DNA of 64,000 nt from Spiroplasma_E sp902809815 (GTDB taxonomy: Bacteria; Bacillota_I; Bacilli_A; Mycoplasmatales; VBWQ01). The stretch is taken from contig NZ_OZ034992.1 of the NCBI RefSeq assembly GCF_964030925.1, positions 1,860,001 through 1,924,000 on the forward strand, read 5' to 3'. The translations under genes were made by a program, and so were the position numbers. Positions 18,115 to 30,815 of the stretch are shown in pieces (the first letter of the stretch is position 1; the number at the start of each line of letters is the position of its first letter). Under the pieces are notes generated by a model. The model was not told the DNA's origin, did no database searches, and was given only the letters and a program-made list of their open reading frames with translations.

Positions 18115-18414
18115 ATGAGTAAAAAAAGAAGCAAAGTTCGAAAAAAAGTAAAAAATAAGCAAAAACAATTTAAAATGATGAATGATAATTTTGATGAAGA
18201 TGTAATTTGTCAAAGAAAAGGATGCAATATTGTATCAGATAATATTGTTCAATTAAGAGTTGACGAAAAAAAAGTAACCAATGTTTTTTTATGTAAAGAA
18301 CATGCAGATGAACTTGAATATGAGTTAGCACCTGAATGGTTAGAAGAAATTAGAAAAGAATTAAAAAATGATGATGAAATTGATAATGTAGAATTGTTAG
18401 TAAATTATTTATAA
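18115..18414 (+). CDS. 99-aa basic/acidic zinc-binding protein
   Basis: Very basic N-terminus (MSKKRSKVRKKVKNKQKQ), then CQRKGC and FLCKEHADE, a Cys/His metal site, then an acidic helix. Good AAGGAG start site. Its position after the minus-strand transposase parallels the small terminase of P3, but it is not recognisably a terminase. Confidence 0.55.
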   Translation: MSKKRSKVRKKVKNKQKQFKMMNDNFDEDVICQRKGCNIVSDNIVQLRVDEKKVTNVFLCKEHADELEYELAPEWLEEIRKELKNDDEIDNVELLVNYL

Positions 18415-18432
18415 TAAAGGAGTAAAAAAAAT

Positions 18433-18714
18433 ATGAAAACATGAATAAAAACAAATTTAAGTAAAATAACATTAACATTAGCACTAACTGGTGCTACAAC
18501 TGGAACAATAGGATTAATCATGGGGGGGATTCTTACCCATGAAAATAACAATAAATTTTTAACACCATATCATGAATGAGTTTTTGGAGATACTACTATT
18601 TGATGAAATAAATGATATAATCCCGATAAAACTGATTTATATTTTTCTAAATTTAAGCATCATGATGAAGATGTAAAATGAGATGGTACTTATACAGATA
18701 ATTATTTTGAATAA
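18433..18714 (+). CDS. 93-aa membrane-anchored protein
   Basis: One N-terminal hydrophobic segment with small residues (TLTLALTGATTGTIGLIMGG, residues 13-32) followed by an aromatic, Trp-rich exterior domain. Its stop abuts the convergent stop of the P2 tail gene at 18715. Function unknown. Confidence 0.5.
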
Positions 18715-20742
18715 TTATATTTCTAAATTTATATAAGAAATATTTTCGTTATATTTATCAAATAAATTAATATTATTTAATTCTATTTCTTGTTTATCTG
18801 TAATTAAAATTAAATCATAATTTCCAGCACCAAATATTCCACTAATTTCAATCCGATTTAAGTTATTAATCGGTTTTTCAATTTGTAATTCAAATTCAGT
18901 ATTATTATCAATTTGTGAAATCTCTTTATAAAATTCTAACTTTGAAAATAATTGTGATTTATTTGAACCATATAAATTTAAAGCATTTTTAATTTTAATT
19001 TTATCAATAATTACTCTTGTAAAATATTTTCCATATTCGCCATTAGCTAATGTTCAATCAGCAGGAATTAATGATGGAATGTTATTACTTTCTAATTCAT
19101 TTGTAATAGATAATCAGTTAAATTGATTATCATCTAACTTAAATAATTCATTTTGACTAATATCATTGTTTTTCAATTTAATGTTATTAATATCAGTAAA
19201 ATCAAAATATGGAGATTTTAATATTACCTTTACATCTTTAAATTGTCAAATATCTATTTTACTAGGTTTAATTGGACTTGATTTTAATTCAAAATAATAA
19301 GGCAATAATATTTTATTATCATCATTTAATCCTTTATTAATTGATAATGATGAATAAATATATTTTGATAACATAATAAATACTTGTTTAAATATTTGCA
19401 TTTGTGGTAAATTTATATAATTTGGGTATTCAAACTCTCATTGTTTAAATAAGTTAGTAATTATCTCATCAGGTTTTTGTCCTGAAAATGTATCACGTAA
19501 TATTGCCATATTATTTTCAGGTTTACCTGTTTTTTCATTATATTTAGCACCTTCAAAATTTCTATTATAATTATATGTATAACTTAGCATATCTAATAAA
19601 AGTTGTTGTAAACTATCAATTGTTGGCGCATCTTGTATTTCAATTGCTATACTTTTAAATCTATTATTGGTTGCAAGATAAACATATCATCCTTCATTAC
19701 TATAAGATAAAACTTTTTTATCTTCTAAATGTATTTCTTTTTTTAATGGTCAATTACCATCTCAAACAGCACCCATTTCTCAACCTAGTCAAGTATCAGT
19801 TACTCTGGCATTATTAATAACTTCTTTTCTTGTTACAGTACCAGTACTAATTTTAATTAAATCTAAAACTGATTTTTCTTGTCCTATAAATTGTTTTGCT
19901 AAATTTCAAGGTAATATTTGTTCACTAAATCATTGTTGTAATATTCTAACTTTTGGTTGAGTTTCAATAGGCATTGATAATAGTGGAAATGCTATCTTAT
20001 CTTTAACAAATAACTTTGGGTATACTTCCATATTATCAACTTCACCAAGTACCTTTATATTGCCAAAAATCATGCTTCTAGGAGCTTTAATTTTTAAACC
20101 AATAACTTTTGTATTTTTATCTAATGGTTTTTGTAATTTAATAATGATTGGATAACCATCTCTTGTTTTAAAATCTTTAATTTTAATTATAGTAATACTT
20201 TTAGTACTTCTTATTTTTGGATTTTGATAAGGTTGTGAATAATTATTAATAATATATAAATTATCAATATTATTTTCAGTTAATGGTTCATTAATAGATA
20301 CAGCATATAACTTAAATTGATTTAATAAATTTATTTCTTGAAAAATTAAATTCTTAATATCAGTCATACTATATTCAATTGTATTATCATTAATATTTGT
20401 ACTTGCTCTTTGATTTAATTGCATAGTAAAGTCAGATGTTTCAACAGCAATAGTTTTTAATATCTTATCAATATCAATAAAACCTATTTTAATAGTATTT
20501 GCTGAAAATCTTAAACTATTATTTTCATTATTTTTAAATAAACGTTCAATTTCATAAATATATATAGTTCTTTTTTTAAATTCATCGTATGCTCTATTAA
20601 TATCTGGATCACTAGTAGCACTCATCATATTAGTAAAATCATAAGGAATATTATCAATTAAATAATCATTTTCTAATTCTGCTTGATTAAGTTTAGTTTG
20701 TTTCTGTGGAAACTTCGTTTGTGGTTTGTTGTTGTTTTCCAT
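18715..20742 (-). CDS. P2 large structural (probable tail/connector) protein (675 aa)
   Basis: Directly follows and overlaps the portal gene by 50 bases. No membrane spans; a mixed alpha/beta protein with many Asn/Ile and a C-terminal beta-rich region (about residues 480-675: FELQIEKPIN, EISGIFGAGNYDLIL) that looks like a carbohydrate-binding or jelly-roll module. The P3 gene in the same place (after portal) is the 973-residue tail protein, so a tail-tube, collar or knob role is inferred from order. Not recognised by family. Confidence 0.5.
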
Positions 20743-21934
20743 TGTTCTCTCCTATTAATTGGTTATTTTCGGGATTAAATAATTTTAATTTAACAGTTAA
20801 ATTATTAATTTCTTGTTCATCATTAATATTAAATGTTTTACTATTTAATAAATCTTTATCTATGCTTACTAAGATTTGAATAAATTTAAGAATATCAATA
20901 TTAAATTGTCATAACTTTTGTTCAATATAATTAATAGTTGAAATATTTACAGCTGTACTTTCAGGTACTGATTGTTGTGCAGATTTCTTTTGACTTGGTA
21001 TATGAATACCACAACGTTTAAATATTTCATTAACATTTCAATCGTATATATCAGTTAAATTTTTACCTTTAAAATTACTATTTGTCATATTGATATTTTC
21101 ATTTTGTTCATTATTATCTCCACCACTTTTAAATATGTAATTTTTAGTAACTAATGTTCTTACTGCTTCTTCTAATGTTGATTGAACATTACCATAAGTT
21201 TGACTAAATATAAATTTAGGTGAATTTAAAATGGTATCTAAAACAATTTGTTCATAAATAACATCTAATGCTTTAATTTTATCCATTACTTTATTACAAT
21301 CTGCTAGTTCATTTGCTTTATTTCTCATAATTGCTATTGGTATATAGTTAATATTTAGTGTTTGTTCTTGTTCTAAATTAGCGTTATTAATATATGATTT
21401 AAAATCTAATGGAAATTGTTTTTTATTATCACTAATACTATAAATTGCACGATTAATAGTTACTTGTTCATTATTTAATGTATAAATTTCAAATAATCTT
21501 ACCATTTGTGCATTTTGTTCATAATTATCATAAAAAATAGTACATTGAATTAATTTACCAGTAATATCATAAACTCTTTGTTGTATATCAACTACTTGAA
21601 AATATAAATCATCATTAGCAATATAAATTAAATAACCGCTAATTCCTAATTTACTTAACTTAAAAATTGAATTTCAATTTTTTCTATAAAATTCTTCTTG
21701 AATTAAATATTTTTTAATAGTTTCATTATTAATTTCTAATGGAGCATTATATAAATTAGCATTATTTTCTGCTACAAAATCAGTGAAATAAGTTTCATGG
21801 TTAAAGTCATTAAAACCAAAATAATTTAAAATAGAAGCATGAGTACTTTTATTTTTATTAGTTAAAAATTTTACTTTTTCATTTTGATTATCACTAATAT
21901 TACTTTTATCTTTTCTAAAAAATCTACCTAACAT
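20693..21934 (-). CDS. P2 portal protein (413 aa)
   Basis: Portal-like character: FYRKNWNSIFKLSKLGISGYLIYI, a strand-rich wing (IQQRVYDITGKLI), a long helix NKANELADCNKVMDKIKALDVIYEQ, and the C-terminal region STINYIEQKLWQFNIDILKF. The long-helix plus C-terminal pattern follows SPP1-gp6-type portals, which form the dodecameric DNA gate. The start follows AAAGGTGGTGAATATT. Confidence 0.6.
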
Positions 21935-21951
21935 AATATTCACCACCTTTC

Positions 21952-22074
21952 TTAAAATATTTGATTAATTTTTAATACAATTTTTACTATAATAAATATA
22001 ATTAAACCAGCAACTGCAGAAGATAATAAAACTCCAATTAAACCTAAAATAATTTTTATAATTTTAAAAAACAT
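21952..22074 (-). CDS. 40-aa single-span membrane protein, P2 copy
   Basis: Nearly identical to 1826-1948 (only a few hydrophobic substitutions), in the same place after the fibre gene. Its conservation at both loci argues for real function. Confidence 0.6.
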   Translation of the reverse strand: MFFKIIKIILGLIGVLLSSAVAGLIIFIIVKIVLKINQIF

Positions 22075-22078
22075 AATA

Positions 22079-24604
22079 TTATTCCTGTAATTCTTCTAAT
22101 TTATATAAAGCAGATGTGTTATATATATCACTTGCAGTAATACCAACAATTTTTCTTGATTTGGTATCATTAGGAACGTGTTGATAAGTAATTACCCCAG
22201 TTATACCATAATTAAATTTAATAGTTCCAAAAAGATAACATATTGTTGGTGAAAAAGGTAATTGATAAGGTAATGGTTGCGGTCTAAATAAAATTTCTAA
22301 TTTTGGTGCATAACTATAATAAGGTTCTTTATTGCCAGTGTTATTATAAGTTAACTTATATAATTTATTAGGAATTAGTTCATAACCAATTTGTTTTTTA
22401 TCACTTGTTAATATTCCTACTTCCTTTCAATTTGAACCACTTGGACTTGGTGTTGGAGTATTTGGTAATTCAATATTAATCTCATTATTTTTTAATTCAT
22501 TTATTTTTAAAGTATGACTTGTAATTTTTATAGGTTGAATAATATCTACTTTAACTGTATTTTGTAATTCTTCTAATGAAAAAATATTTGCATATTTTTC
22601 ATTTCCACCTTCTAAAATTAATTGTCATTTATTAATATCTAATAATTGTAAATATAAAATACCTTCTTCATTATTAATTAAACCTTTTGTAAGAAATATT
22701 TTACTTCCATGTATTCCACCTAAATAATTACCTGTTTTAAATTCTACTGTTATTCTTGTATTTACTTGATGAAATGGTGGAGATTCCCATGTAATAATTA
22801 CTCTATAAAGAGTATTAAAAGCAAGATTAAAATCACCATATTTACGATTATTTATACTTTTACCTATTATTTTTCAATTTTCTTTATCTTGTTTTTTATC
22901 AATATTAGTTTTATTTTCATTAATAGCACCAACAATAGTTTTATTAGTAGTTTCTAATCTTCCATAAGTATTATTAAGCAATAATGAGATAGCAAGAGAA
23001 CTATTTGAACTATCATTTATTCATAATTGGTCTCTATCATCTTTATATGTAAAATATCCTTTCATAAAAACAGATTTTTTATAATAATTAGTTAAATCTG
23101 GTATTTTATTATCAACATATTCTTTGTTAGTTGCATCAGTTTCAAAAGTAGGTGTTCCAACATCAATAATTCTTTTATTATTAGCACTAATACCTTTATC
23201 ATCTTTTGAATTAATAAAATTAGGATTATCTTTATTAACTTCTCATAATGATTCACCACCACTACTAGTAGTACTAATAACATTATTTTCAATTTTAATA
23301 TTTTCACCAGCAATTAATTTATCTTGTTTTTTATTTAATAAGTCATTAGTTTCTTGCTTTGTATAATAATCATTATCAATACTATCTTCTGCTATAAATT
23401 CAATTGGTGTACCAGTTCCTTGATATTGATATATATTATGAATTATTGGTGTATATTTTTTTGTGCTATTAGTAGCAATAAACTTTATTAAATCAACATC
23501 ATATAATAATGTTACTTTATCAATATTAACATCAATATTTTCAATTATTATTTGCTTTTGTTCTATTTGATCATTAGTAATTCTGATATTAGATTTAGTT
23601 AATTTATTATTACTTATAATAAGTTGTTTACTATCGATAAAATAATATGTTCAATCAATGATATATCATGTATCTGTTTTAATATTTTCATTTTTAACTT
23701 TCTTTCATAAAGGACTAGTTTCAATATTAAATCAATTATTTTTAACATCATTAATATTTTCATTTGCTTTAATTAATTCATTATTTAATTTGGTAATTTC
23801 ATTTTCATTTGTAGTAATTCGTTTTTGTTGTTTAGCAGAAAAATCACAAGTTGGTGCATGTGTATAATCACCAATTTGTGGATTATTTTGTAATGCTTCG
23901 GGTGGTAATGTTCCAATTTCATCAGGTCAATCTAAAATCATTGTTTCAGTTTCTTTATCATAATCAGTTGCTACATAACCTTTATTAACAAATTTACTAA
24001 CAGGACCTCTATATATTTCATTTTCATTATCATCAACTAAATCATCATATAATTTAATTTGTTTTAATAATGTAAATTCTTTTTGTTGTTCAATTAATTC
24101 ATCAACTTGATTTCTAGTATAAAATGCTTTTAAGTCAATTTTTTCAACATCTATTTCATCATCATTATAACTTGAAAATATTTGTTTTAATTCTGTTAAT
24201 CTTGCTCATATTTTCATTCTACTAGGTGCTAAATCTCAAACATTAATCGTAGGAGTACTATTTGCACTAAATTGAGTACCATTATTAAATTGAATAGTAG
24301 CATCAACATTAAATTCAATTGGTGTACGATTAAATACTCAATGTTCAACCATAACATAAACCATATCTCTTAATGTTTCTTTAATTAATTCATCTTTAAA
24401 ACTATCAAAAGGAAATTTAGATAAAATAAAATCAAGATAAGCATTAATATCATTTTGCGCGCGAATAGCAAAAGTTTTAAATCAATCATTAACATTTGGT
24501 CATGTTTTTATATATTGCTGTGGTGTTTCTGTAATTTTTCCAGTTAATGGATATCAGTTATTATAATTTTCAAGACTGACATCAGTTCAAAGTTTATTAA
24601 TCAT
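22079..24604 (-). CDS. P2 tail fibre / receptor-binding protein (841 aa)
   Basis: N-terminus contains WPNVNDWFKTFAIRAQNDIN and a helical domain, followed by a spacer with short heptads (TTNENEITKLNNELIKANEN), then a region (ANNKRIIDVGTPTFETD) shared with prophage A and the common C-terminal module from YYKKSVFMKGYF. The last about 90 residues differ from A and P3 (SNWKEVGILTSDKKQIGYE) yet keep the terminal YKLEELQE. A mosaic built from at least four modules. Confidence 0.65.
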
Positions 24605-24607
24605 AAT

Positions 24608-26326
24608 TTATCATTCCTTAAAAAATGCTTGTTTATAATGATGAGTATGTTTTTTTGTTTTTTTATGTGTTATATGTTCAATTTCTTTTTGTATTTTATT
24701 TTTGCCTTTTTTTAATTTTTTCTTACTTTTTGCTACAACTTGACTATATGCAAACTTTTCTAAATGATGTAATAATCAAGTACCAAATAAAGTATTTACT
24801 GAAAATTTTAAACCAACATTTTTAAATGATTTGTTAATATTTTCAATAGGATTATTAATAACATTTACTACTTTATGATAAGTTCTTATTATTCTAAATA
24901 TTTCTCTATATACTTTAAAACTATCTTTAATTACTTCTTGAACAACTGGCGGAGCAAATGCTATTGCTTTTAATCATTTATTATGATTTACTCCATAACC
25001 AATGTATCAACCACTATATCAACGATATCAATGAAATGGATGTATTTGAGTAACAAAAGTTTTTGCTTTAAGAATACTATCAACAACTGTAATTGGTTTA
25101 TATTTAGGATTGCGATGATAAATGGTAATTGCACATTTATCTAATGACAAAGGTTGAATTTTACAACCCATAAATACTGGTGAATTTAATGGAATTAATT
25201 GTGCATGTTTAATTGCTCTTTTTTCTGCACTAGTAAATAAATCAGTTACTTTTTCTTTTAATTTATTAATTTTTTCAAATGCTTGTTTTTCTAACTTTTC
25301 AAATTTTTCTTGTAATTTATATATACTTTCTCTTATTTTTTCAAAATATGGTGTATCTTTTCAAAATTTATTTAAACCTTTTTTTAAATAAAATCTAATA
25401 TCAAAATATTTAAAACTTTGATTTGCTTTTAAAACAAGTTGATGAATAACATTATTTTTAAAATTAAATTTAATAGCATTAGCACGAATTTTTTGTAAAT
25501 CTAAAATTAAAGTTTTTCCATATCTATTTTCTGTATGTATTGTATGAACTAAATTTAATCAATCATGCTGATTCATAGATAGTACTTTTTTTAAATCAGT
25601 ATTAAATTTTTTTAAAAAGTTATTTGCTTTTTCAATATCTTTAATTTTAAATTTAGGAGTTAATTGTGGACTTAATTTTATTAATGTATTTTGTAATAAT
25701 AAGTGTTCTTTTAACTTTTGTGTTTCTAATTTTTGAAAATTATTTTTATATTGTCTTTCAGCAACATAACCTAAATCTCGTAATACTGTTTCACGATTAG
25801 GAGTAAAACTATAATTCATTAAATAACGTTTATTACCAATAATTTTATCTGTTAAAATTTCTTTTCCACTTACTTGATTAATAATTTCTTGTAAATTTTT
25901 GGCTTCTTTAATACCAACTTGTTCTAATGTTTTAGTTTCTTGTGCTAGTTTAATAAATTTAGTAGTACGATAACCACGACTAATTTTATTAAGTCCAGCA
26001 AATGCAGGTAATAAATTTAAGAAAGTATTTAATTTTGTTACATTTCCTTTTAAATAATCATAAACTTGATTAATAGTAAAATCAGTTGTAGCATAAATAC
26101 CAAAATTAATAGTACTTGCAATAAAATCACTTGCACCTAATCCAAGGGCTACACTTTCACTTAATCCGCCAGTAAAAGGAGCAAGTGCTACTGCAATTAC
26201 TTGTACACCAATCATTTCTAAAATTTCTCATCAAAAACTTTTATTTTCTTGTTGGTTACTTGTTCTAGTATGTTTTGGTTTATTTATGTTTAAAAGTATT
26301 GCTGTACTAGTTGTACCAATTGGCAT
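24608..26326 (-). CDS. P2 minor structural protein (572 aa)
   Basis: Residues 35-110 are rich in hydrophobic and small residues (VALAPFTGGLSESVALGLGA; INFGIYATTDF) and could insert in membranes; the middle is helical; residues 430-480 contain clustered aromatics (HPFHWYRWYSGWYIGYGV); the C-terminus is Lys/His-rich (KKTKKHTHHYKQ). Lies between capsid and fibre, like the P3 pair 39407-40806. An ejected internal protein or minor head protein is possible; unrecognised. Confidence 0.5.
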
Positions 26327-26341
26327 GGCATTTAATTTCCT

Positions 26342-27526
26342 TTATTTAAGAGTTATTTTAATTGGATTTGTTGAACCTTTATAATTTAAATCATTAACAT
26401 TTGAAGAAATAACTATGTATAAGTCACCCGCTTTTTGTTTTTGATTACTTACATTAGTTTTTCCTTGTGCATCACTAAAATATTTAATAGTTGGATTTGT
26501 TAAATTTGGATTTAATGATTTAAGTTCATTAATACTTTTTATTTGTGTATTTAATTCATTGTTATTGTTATTAACATTTGCAGTAATATTTGTTGTTAAA
26601 ACTGTAATTTTAGTTTTTAAATCATTTTTTTCTGTTTTAATAACTCCACATAACATTCATCTTGATGTTGTTTCATTATTAGAAATATATGGTATTGCTT
26701 CTCCAACAACTTCACCAGCAACTTTATATGCTCTTCCTGCTTTATCATCTTTAATAAAATCTACATAAATAACTGTATTTTCTATCATGTATCTTTTCAT
26801 CGCTCTTGGTGTTGCTAAAATAAAGGTCATTAATTGTTGTTCATTTTTATCATTAGTAAAAATCATATAGTCATCAAGAACGATTTCGCATAATACACCT
26901 TTTACATATAAATTATTTCCATTTAAACGTAATTGTTGTGCTAACTGATTATCGGTAATTAAACCTTTATTATCAGCTAAATAAACTAAACTATCATAAA
27001 GACCATTAGTAATAAAAAATTTACTATTTGCAATGTTTCTAAATTGAAACAAAGTATTTCAAGCAGATAACATCGATTTTAAATAGTCTACTGGTGTTGT
27101 ATCTTCAATATCAATTTTAGTAGCAAATTTTGCAATTGCTTGTGTATCATCAATTGCTAATTTATCTGCTAAATCATTTGCAACTTCATATTGCATACTA
27201 TCTAATAAATTTTGTCCATTATTTGCTTTTAAATCTACATCTGCAATAATTTCTCCTGCAAGATATTTTTTAGTTATTTTTTTACTAATTTTATCTGTAT
27301 CAACATATGGTAATTCATATCTTTTACTTTTATCATCCCAAGCAATAATTTTTACTTCCGGTTTTTTTGGTTTTTTAACAATAAATTCAATATTTACTGA
27401 GTCAACAATTTCAGTAGGAAAAAAGTTTGCCCATGAACTATTTGAAATTTTAAAAAACTCTATAAATTCTGGTGCTTCTACTAATCTCTCTGTATTGTCT
27501 AAATTTTGATTAAATGGTACTGACAT
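26342..27526 (-). CDS. P2 probable major capsid protein (394 aa)
   Basis: Follows a scaffold-like gene by 18 bases, as in P3. Sequence SSWANFFPTEIVDSVNIEFI and ILATPRAMKRYMIENTVIYV suit a capsid shell protein. No significant similarity to the P3 capsid is apparent. The last about 95 residues (INELKSLNPNLTNPTIKYF ... KGSTNPIKITLK) match the beta-domain pattern of the host lipoprotein at 15413-16300 and probably form a surface domain. Assignment rests on gene order plus size. Confidence 0.6.
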
Positions 27527-27544
27527 TTTATTTCTTCCTTTCGT

Positions 27545-27919
27545 TTATAAATAATTTTTCTTTTTATAATTAATTAAAAAATTTTCTTTATCATTTGTTT
27601 TATTATTAATAATTATTTGTTTATTGCCACCTGTATTAATTGTTTGTTTAAATACTGGTTGTTCTTTAATCATTTTTTTAATAGTTTCTTCAATTTTTGA
27701 ATTTTCTATATTACTTGTTTTAAATTTTAAAAAATCATAAAATTCAGTTTTAACTTGATATTTTTTAAATATATTAATCATTTCTTTTTCTTTAATTTCT
27801 TGATTAAGTTTATTTAACTTATTTTCTGCTTCATTAACTTTATTTTCTATTTCTTGTTGAGCATTATTTTCATTTAAAGGTTCAGTTGTTTGTTGAACAT
27901 TATTTTCATTTTCTAACAT
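27545..27919 (-). CDS. P2 probable scaffolding protein (124 aa)
   Basis: Glu/Gln/Asn-rich protein with a coiled-coil stretch (QEIENKVNEAENKLNKLNQE) and a basic C-terminus, immediately before the capsid gene. Length and composition fit phage scaffolds. Confidence 0.55.
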   Translation of the reverse strand: MLENENNVQQTTEPLNENNAQQEIENKVNEAENKLNKLNQEIKEKEMINIFKKYQVKTEFYDFLKFKTSNIENSKIEETIKKMIKEQPVFKQTINTGGNKQIIINNKTNDKENFLINYKKKNYL

Positions 27920-27936
27920 TTAACATTCTCCTAATC

Positions 27937-28122
27937 TTATCCCAATAATCAATCTTTAACTAATTGTGGCATTTCACTTATTAATTTTTTATAATCATTA
28001 ACTGCGTTTTCTAATGTATCAATATCAGAAAATTTAAAACAATTATCAATATGTAAATCAAAATCTCTATCAATACTGATATCTTGTTTTCTATATTTTT
28101 CATTAAATTCAATTTTTGTCAT
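27937..28122 (-). CDS. 61-aa protein homologous to an early P3 gene
   Basis: The core IDRDFDLHIDNCFKFSDIDT...LENAVNDYKKL parallels P3 53181-53390 (VRIDDDYELNISNDYFTYED...LEQAIIDYKRI). A small conserved phage fold, role unknown. Confidence 0.5.
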
Positions 28123-28123
28123 A

Positions 28124-28312
28124 TTATTTTTCTCCTTTATTAATTTTTTCGTTTAATTTTGCTAATTTTTTTTGATGTTTTATAATTTTGTTATTTGCTC
28201 TAACATGTTTTGGAGTTGTGATAAATCTTTTTAATAAAACAATAATTTCTCTGCAAATTAATGTTCCAACACTTGTTCCAATAATTATTAATTCATGTAA
28301 AAATTCTTTCAT
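28124..28312 (-). CDS. 62-aa holin-like protein
   Basis: Hydrophobic N-terminal half (LIIIGTSVGTLICREIIVLL) and a strongly basic C-terminal half. Similar layout to 1966-2172. Holin role is a guess; no endolysin is present or needed in a wall-less host. Confidence 0.45.
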   Translation of the reverse strand: MKEFLHELIIIGTSVGTLICREIIVLLKRFITTPKHVRANNKIIKHQKKLAKLNEKINKGEK

Positions 28313-28346
28313 TTCAATATTTTCCTTTCAATTATTTATTTTTTAA

Positions 28347-28505
28347 TTATTCATCAAATTGACCACCATTAATTCTTTCAATCATCAATTTTGAATTACT
28401 TATAATAGTTACTAATAAAGAAATTTCTTTATTTAATTGTTCCATCCTTTCTTTATGTGTTTTTATTTCGTGATTATAATATTCAATTAATTTTTCTTTA
28501 TTCAT
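28347..28505 (-). CDS. 52-aa microprotein (MNKEKL family)
   Basis: MNKEKLIEYYNHEIKTH start, INGGQFDE end; coiled-coil middle. Confidence 0.5.
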   Translation of the reverse strand: MNKEKLIEYYNHEIKTHKERMEQLNKEISLLVTIISNSKLMIERINGGQFDE

Positions 28506-28521
28506 AAATTACTCACCTCCT

Positions 28522-29346
28522 TTATAAATTCATGTGATTATAATCTCAATTTAATGAAGCATTATCGTGATTTAATGCTACTTTGCTCATATTATCACTA
28601 CCGTATTGACTAGTTGTTTCACTATTAATTGTGAATCTATTATCATTTACTAATCTTACAGTTTCATCATTAAATGATGTTTCTTGCATTTCTTGAATAT
28701 GATTTGTAGTTTCCATAGGTAGTAAATTATGGATTATTTCACTTGCACCAGCAATAATAGTAGGTACTGCATAAGCATTCATAAAATCATTATTAATACC
28801 CATAGCAACCCCACTTGATATTAAACAACCACCAGTTGCCATATTACAAATCTTTCTTATTGCTTCAAATTTATTAGGTATTAACTCAGTTAATCCACTA
28901 ATAAGATTTGAAATACCATAAGTATTTAATGAAATATAAGTATCTCAATCCATTAATGACTGATGTTCTTGTTTATTTAATAGTAATCATGGCGGACCTT
29001 CTGTTGTGGTTGTAGTAGTTATTGGAATTGGTGTTATTGGAATAATAGGATTAATATTATTTTCTGTTCATTTACTATAATTTGCTAAACCAATTGTTCC
29101 TAAACCTAAAATAATTTTTTTAGAACTATTAATTAATTTAGTTTTTGTATTTGGTCTTTGATTTAAATTTCATATATCTAAACCTAATTTTTTACCAAAT
29201 AATAAACTATTAATTGAACCTAATATTGGTTTAGCAATTACTTGACCATAATAAGCACTTGTACCAATCATTGCACAAATAGAACTTATACCAGTTCTAA
29301 TTAATTTAGTTAAAGTATAATTTGATTGATTTTCTATATTTGGCAT
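28522..29346 (-). CDS. MATGGC-family conserved protein (274 aa), P2 copy
   Basis: Same N- and C-terminal blocks as 2210-3037 and 38571-39407; the variable Pro/Thr centre here reads PIPITTTTTEGPPWLLL. The final codons give WDYNHMNL. Lies between the early operon and the scaffold in P2. Confidence 0.7.
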
Positions 29347-29357
29347 TTTAATCTCCT

Positions 29358-29594
29358 TTAATTTTCTAATTTTTTAATTGTTACTTTAATTCAACCTTGA
29401 TAAACATCATTATCACCAACTATTAATGCAACATTACTTTCGGGGTCAGAAACAATTATGTGTTTTGATTTAACATTTGGGTATTGTCTTAAAATAATTG
29501 CTCTAATATCATTACTTGTATGAATTGCTTTTGGAAATGGTGATAATATTTCAATTTCATCTTTATTTTCAAACAAAGTAGGTAATATTATCAT
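29358..29594 (-). CDS. Small conserved partner protein (78 aa), P2 copy
   Basis: Core TSNDIRAIILRQYPNVKSKH and IVSDPESNVALIVGDN match 38315-38590 (TSNDIRAILLDEYPKLR). Directly upstream of the MATGGC gene. Confidence 0.65.
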
Positions 29595-29755
29595 TAATTA
29601 TTCTCCTTATTTTTAATTTGATTAGAAATTTCACTTAATATTTTCAATATTTTATATTCATTTTTTAAATCTTTAATTATATAAATTAAAAATATTATTA
29701 GTGTTATACTTGTTATTAATATTGGTGCTATTAATAAAATTTTTCATAATATCAT
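29594..29755 (-). CDS. 53-aa membrane protein
   Basis: One long hydrophobic span (ILLIAPILITSITLIIFLIY) and a charged helical tail. Starts one base from the upstream gene's stop region. Confidence 0.5.
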
Positions 29756-29758
29756 TTT

Positions 29759-30052
29759 TTACTCTTTTCATTTTTTAAATCATTTAACATTGATTGAACA
29801 AAATGCACGATTTTTAGGAATGTTTAAAGTGTTAAAGATTTGACCAGTTACAATAATTTCATCGTTTTTGTTTAATAAAATACATCGGTTATAAAGTTTT
29901 GGTTTATTAAAAATTAAAGTAACATAATTTAATCCATTTCATTGACCACGAACACTATAATATAATTCCTTATTACCTTTTTCGTAATATTTTGCTTCAA
30001 TAGTGTTACTCAGTTTTACTGTTAATTTGACATAATTTTCTTTATCTTTCAT
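29759..30052 (-). CDS. 97-aa beta-rich protein, possible OB-fold DNA-binding protein
   Basis: Alternating strands with NGLNYVTLIFNKPK and DEIIVTGQIFNTL, suggestive of an OB fold as in small single-strand binding proteins, and located beside the resolvase. This is a structural impression, not a family match. Confidence 0.35.
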
Positions 30053-30054
30053 TT

Positions 30055-30519
30055 TTATAATTTCCTTAAATAATTATCAAAAATTAATATTTTTTTATGA
30101 TTTTTTAAATAATATTGAATATGCTTATAAGCATCTTGTTCATGTTTTGTTAATTTTATATTTCCTTTATAATTTGTTATTTTATTTTTATTTTTTGGGT
30201 GGTTTTCTAGATAATCTCAGTTGAAAACATCTTGTACTAATACCATTAATGCACCAATAATTTTAGGTGTTGCTAATGGATTAGTTAATAATTGTTTTGA
30301 ACTTAAAAAGAAATTTTCTACAATAACTAATATTTTTTTATCAATAAATTTTTCTTTAATTAATTGCATTTTTTCTTTATACATATTTTTAGTTCATAAA
30401 ACAGTTAATGTATTAAATGTTTCATTAAAAACAATATTATTAGTTTCACTTGAATATATAACCATTCCATTACTACCTATTCCTGCTGGGTCAATACCAA
30501 TAATTAATTCATATTGCAT
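30055..30519 (-). CDS. RuvC-like Holliday-junction resolvase (154 aa), P2
   Basis: LIIGIDPAGIGSNGMVIYSS gives the first Asp, ILVIVENFF the catalytic Glu, and LTKHEQDAYKHIQYYLKNH the C-terminal acidic residue, the RuvC/YqgF RNase H-fold layout. Clearly different from the SIDPSIKNTGF resolvases of B and P3, so P2 carries an unrelated branch of the superfamily. Confidence 0.7.
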
Positions 30520-30647
30520 TATCAATCAAATTCACCATTATTGATTTTTTTAATTAATGAATAATATATGGCATCAACATTTGCACTTCTATATCCATCA
30601 TTTTCAATTTTATTTTCTAAATATGTAATGAATTTTGCTTTATTCAT
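30519..30647 (-). CDS. 42-aa microprotein (MNKEKL-like)
   Basis: MNKAKFITYLENKIEND ... INNGEFDW. Overlaps the resolvase start by one base. Confidence 0.45.
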
Positions 30648-30813
30648 ATTTATACCTCCTACTTAACCTAATATTTAAAATACAGTCATAACAAATTGCT
30701 TTACTATTTTTATCTCTTAAAAAATATTTTCTTGTTTTTATATCATTAGTATTAAAGAATAAATAATCTAATTTATGTTGTTTACAAGTTCAACAAAAAT
30801 ACTTTTTTTGCAT
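30640..30813 (-). CDS. 57-aa zinc-ribbon microprotein
   Basis: CWTCKQH near the start and ICYDC near residue 43 form a two-knuckle zinc site. Overlaps the downstream gene by 8 bases. Confidence 0.55.
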
Positions 30814-30815
30814 AA

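Noticed and set aside
23124..23366. Plus-strand hydrophobic open frame inside the P2 fibre
   Set aside because: It is the antisense of the Asn/Lys-rich fibre coding sequence, without a ribosome site.
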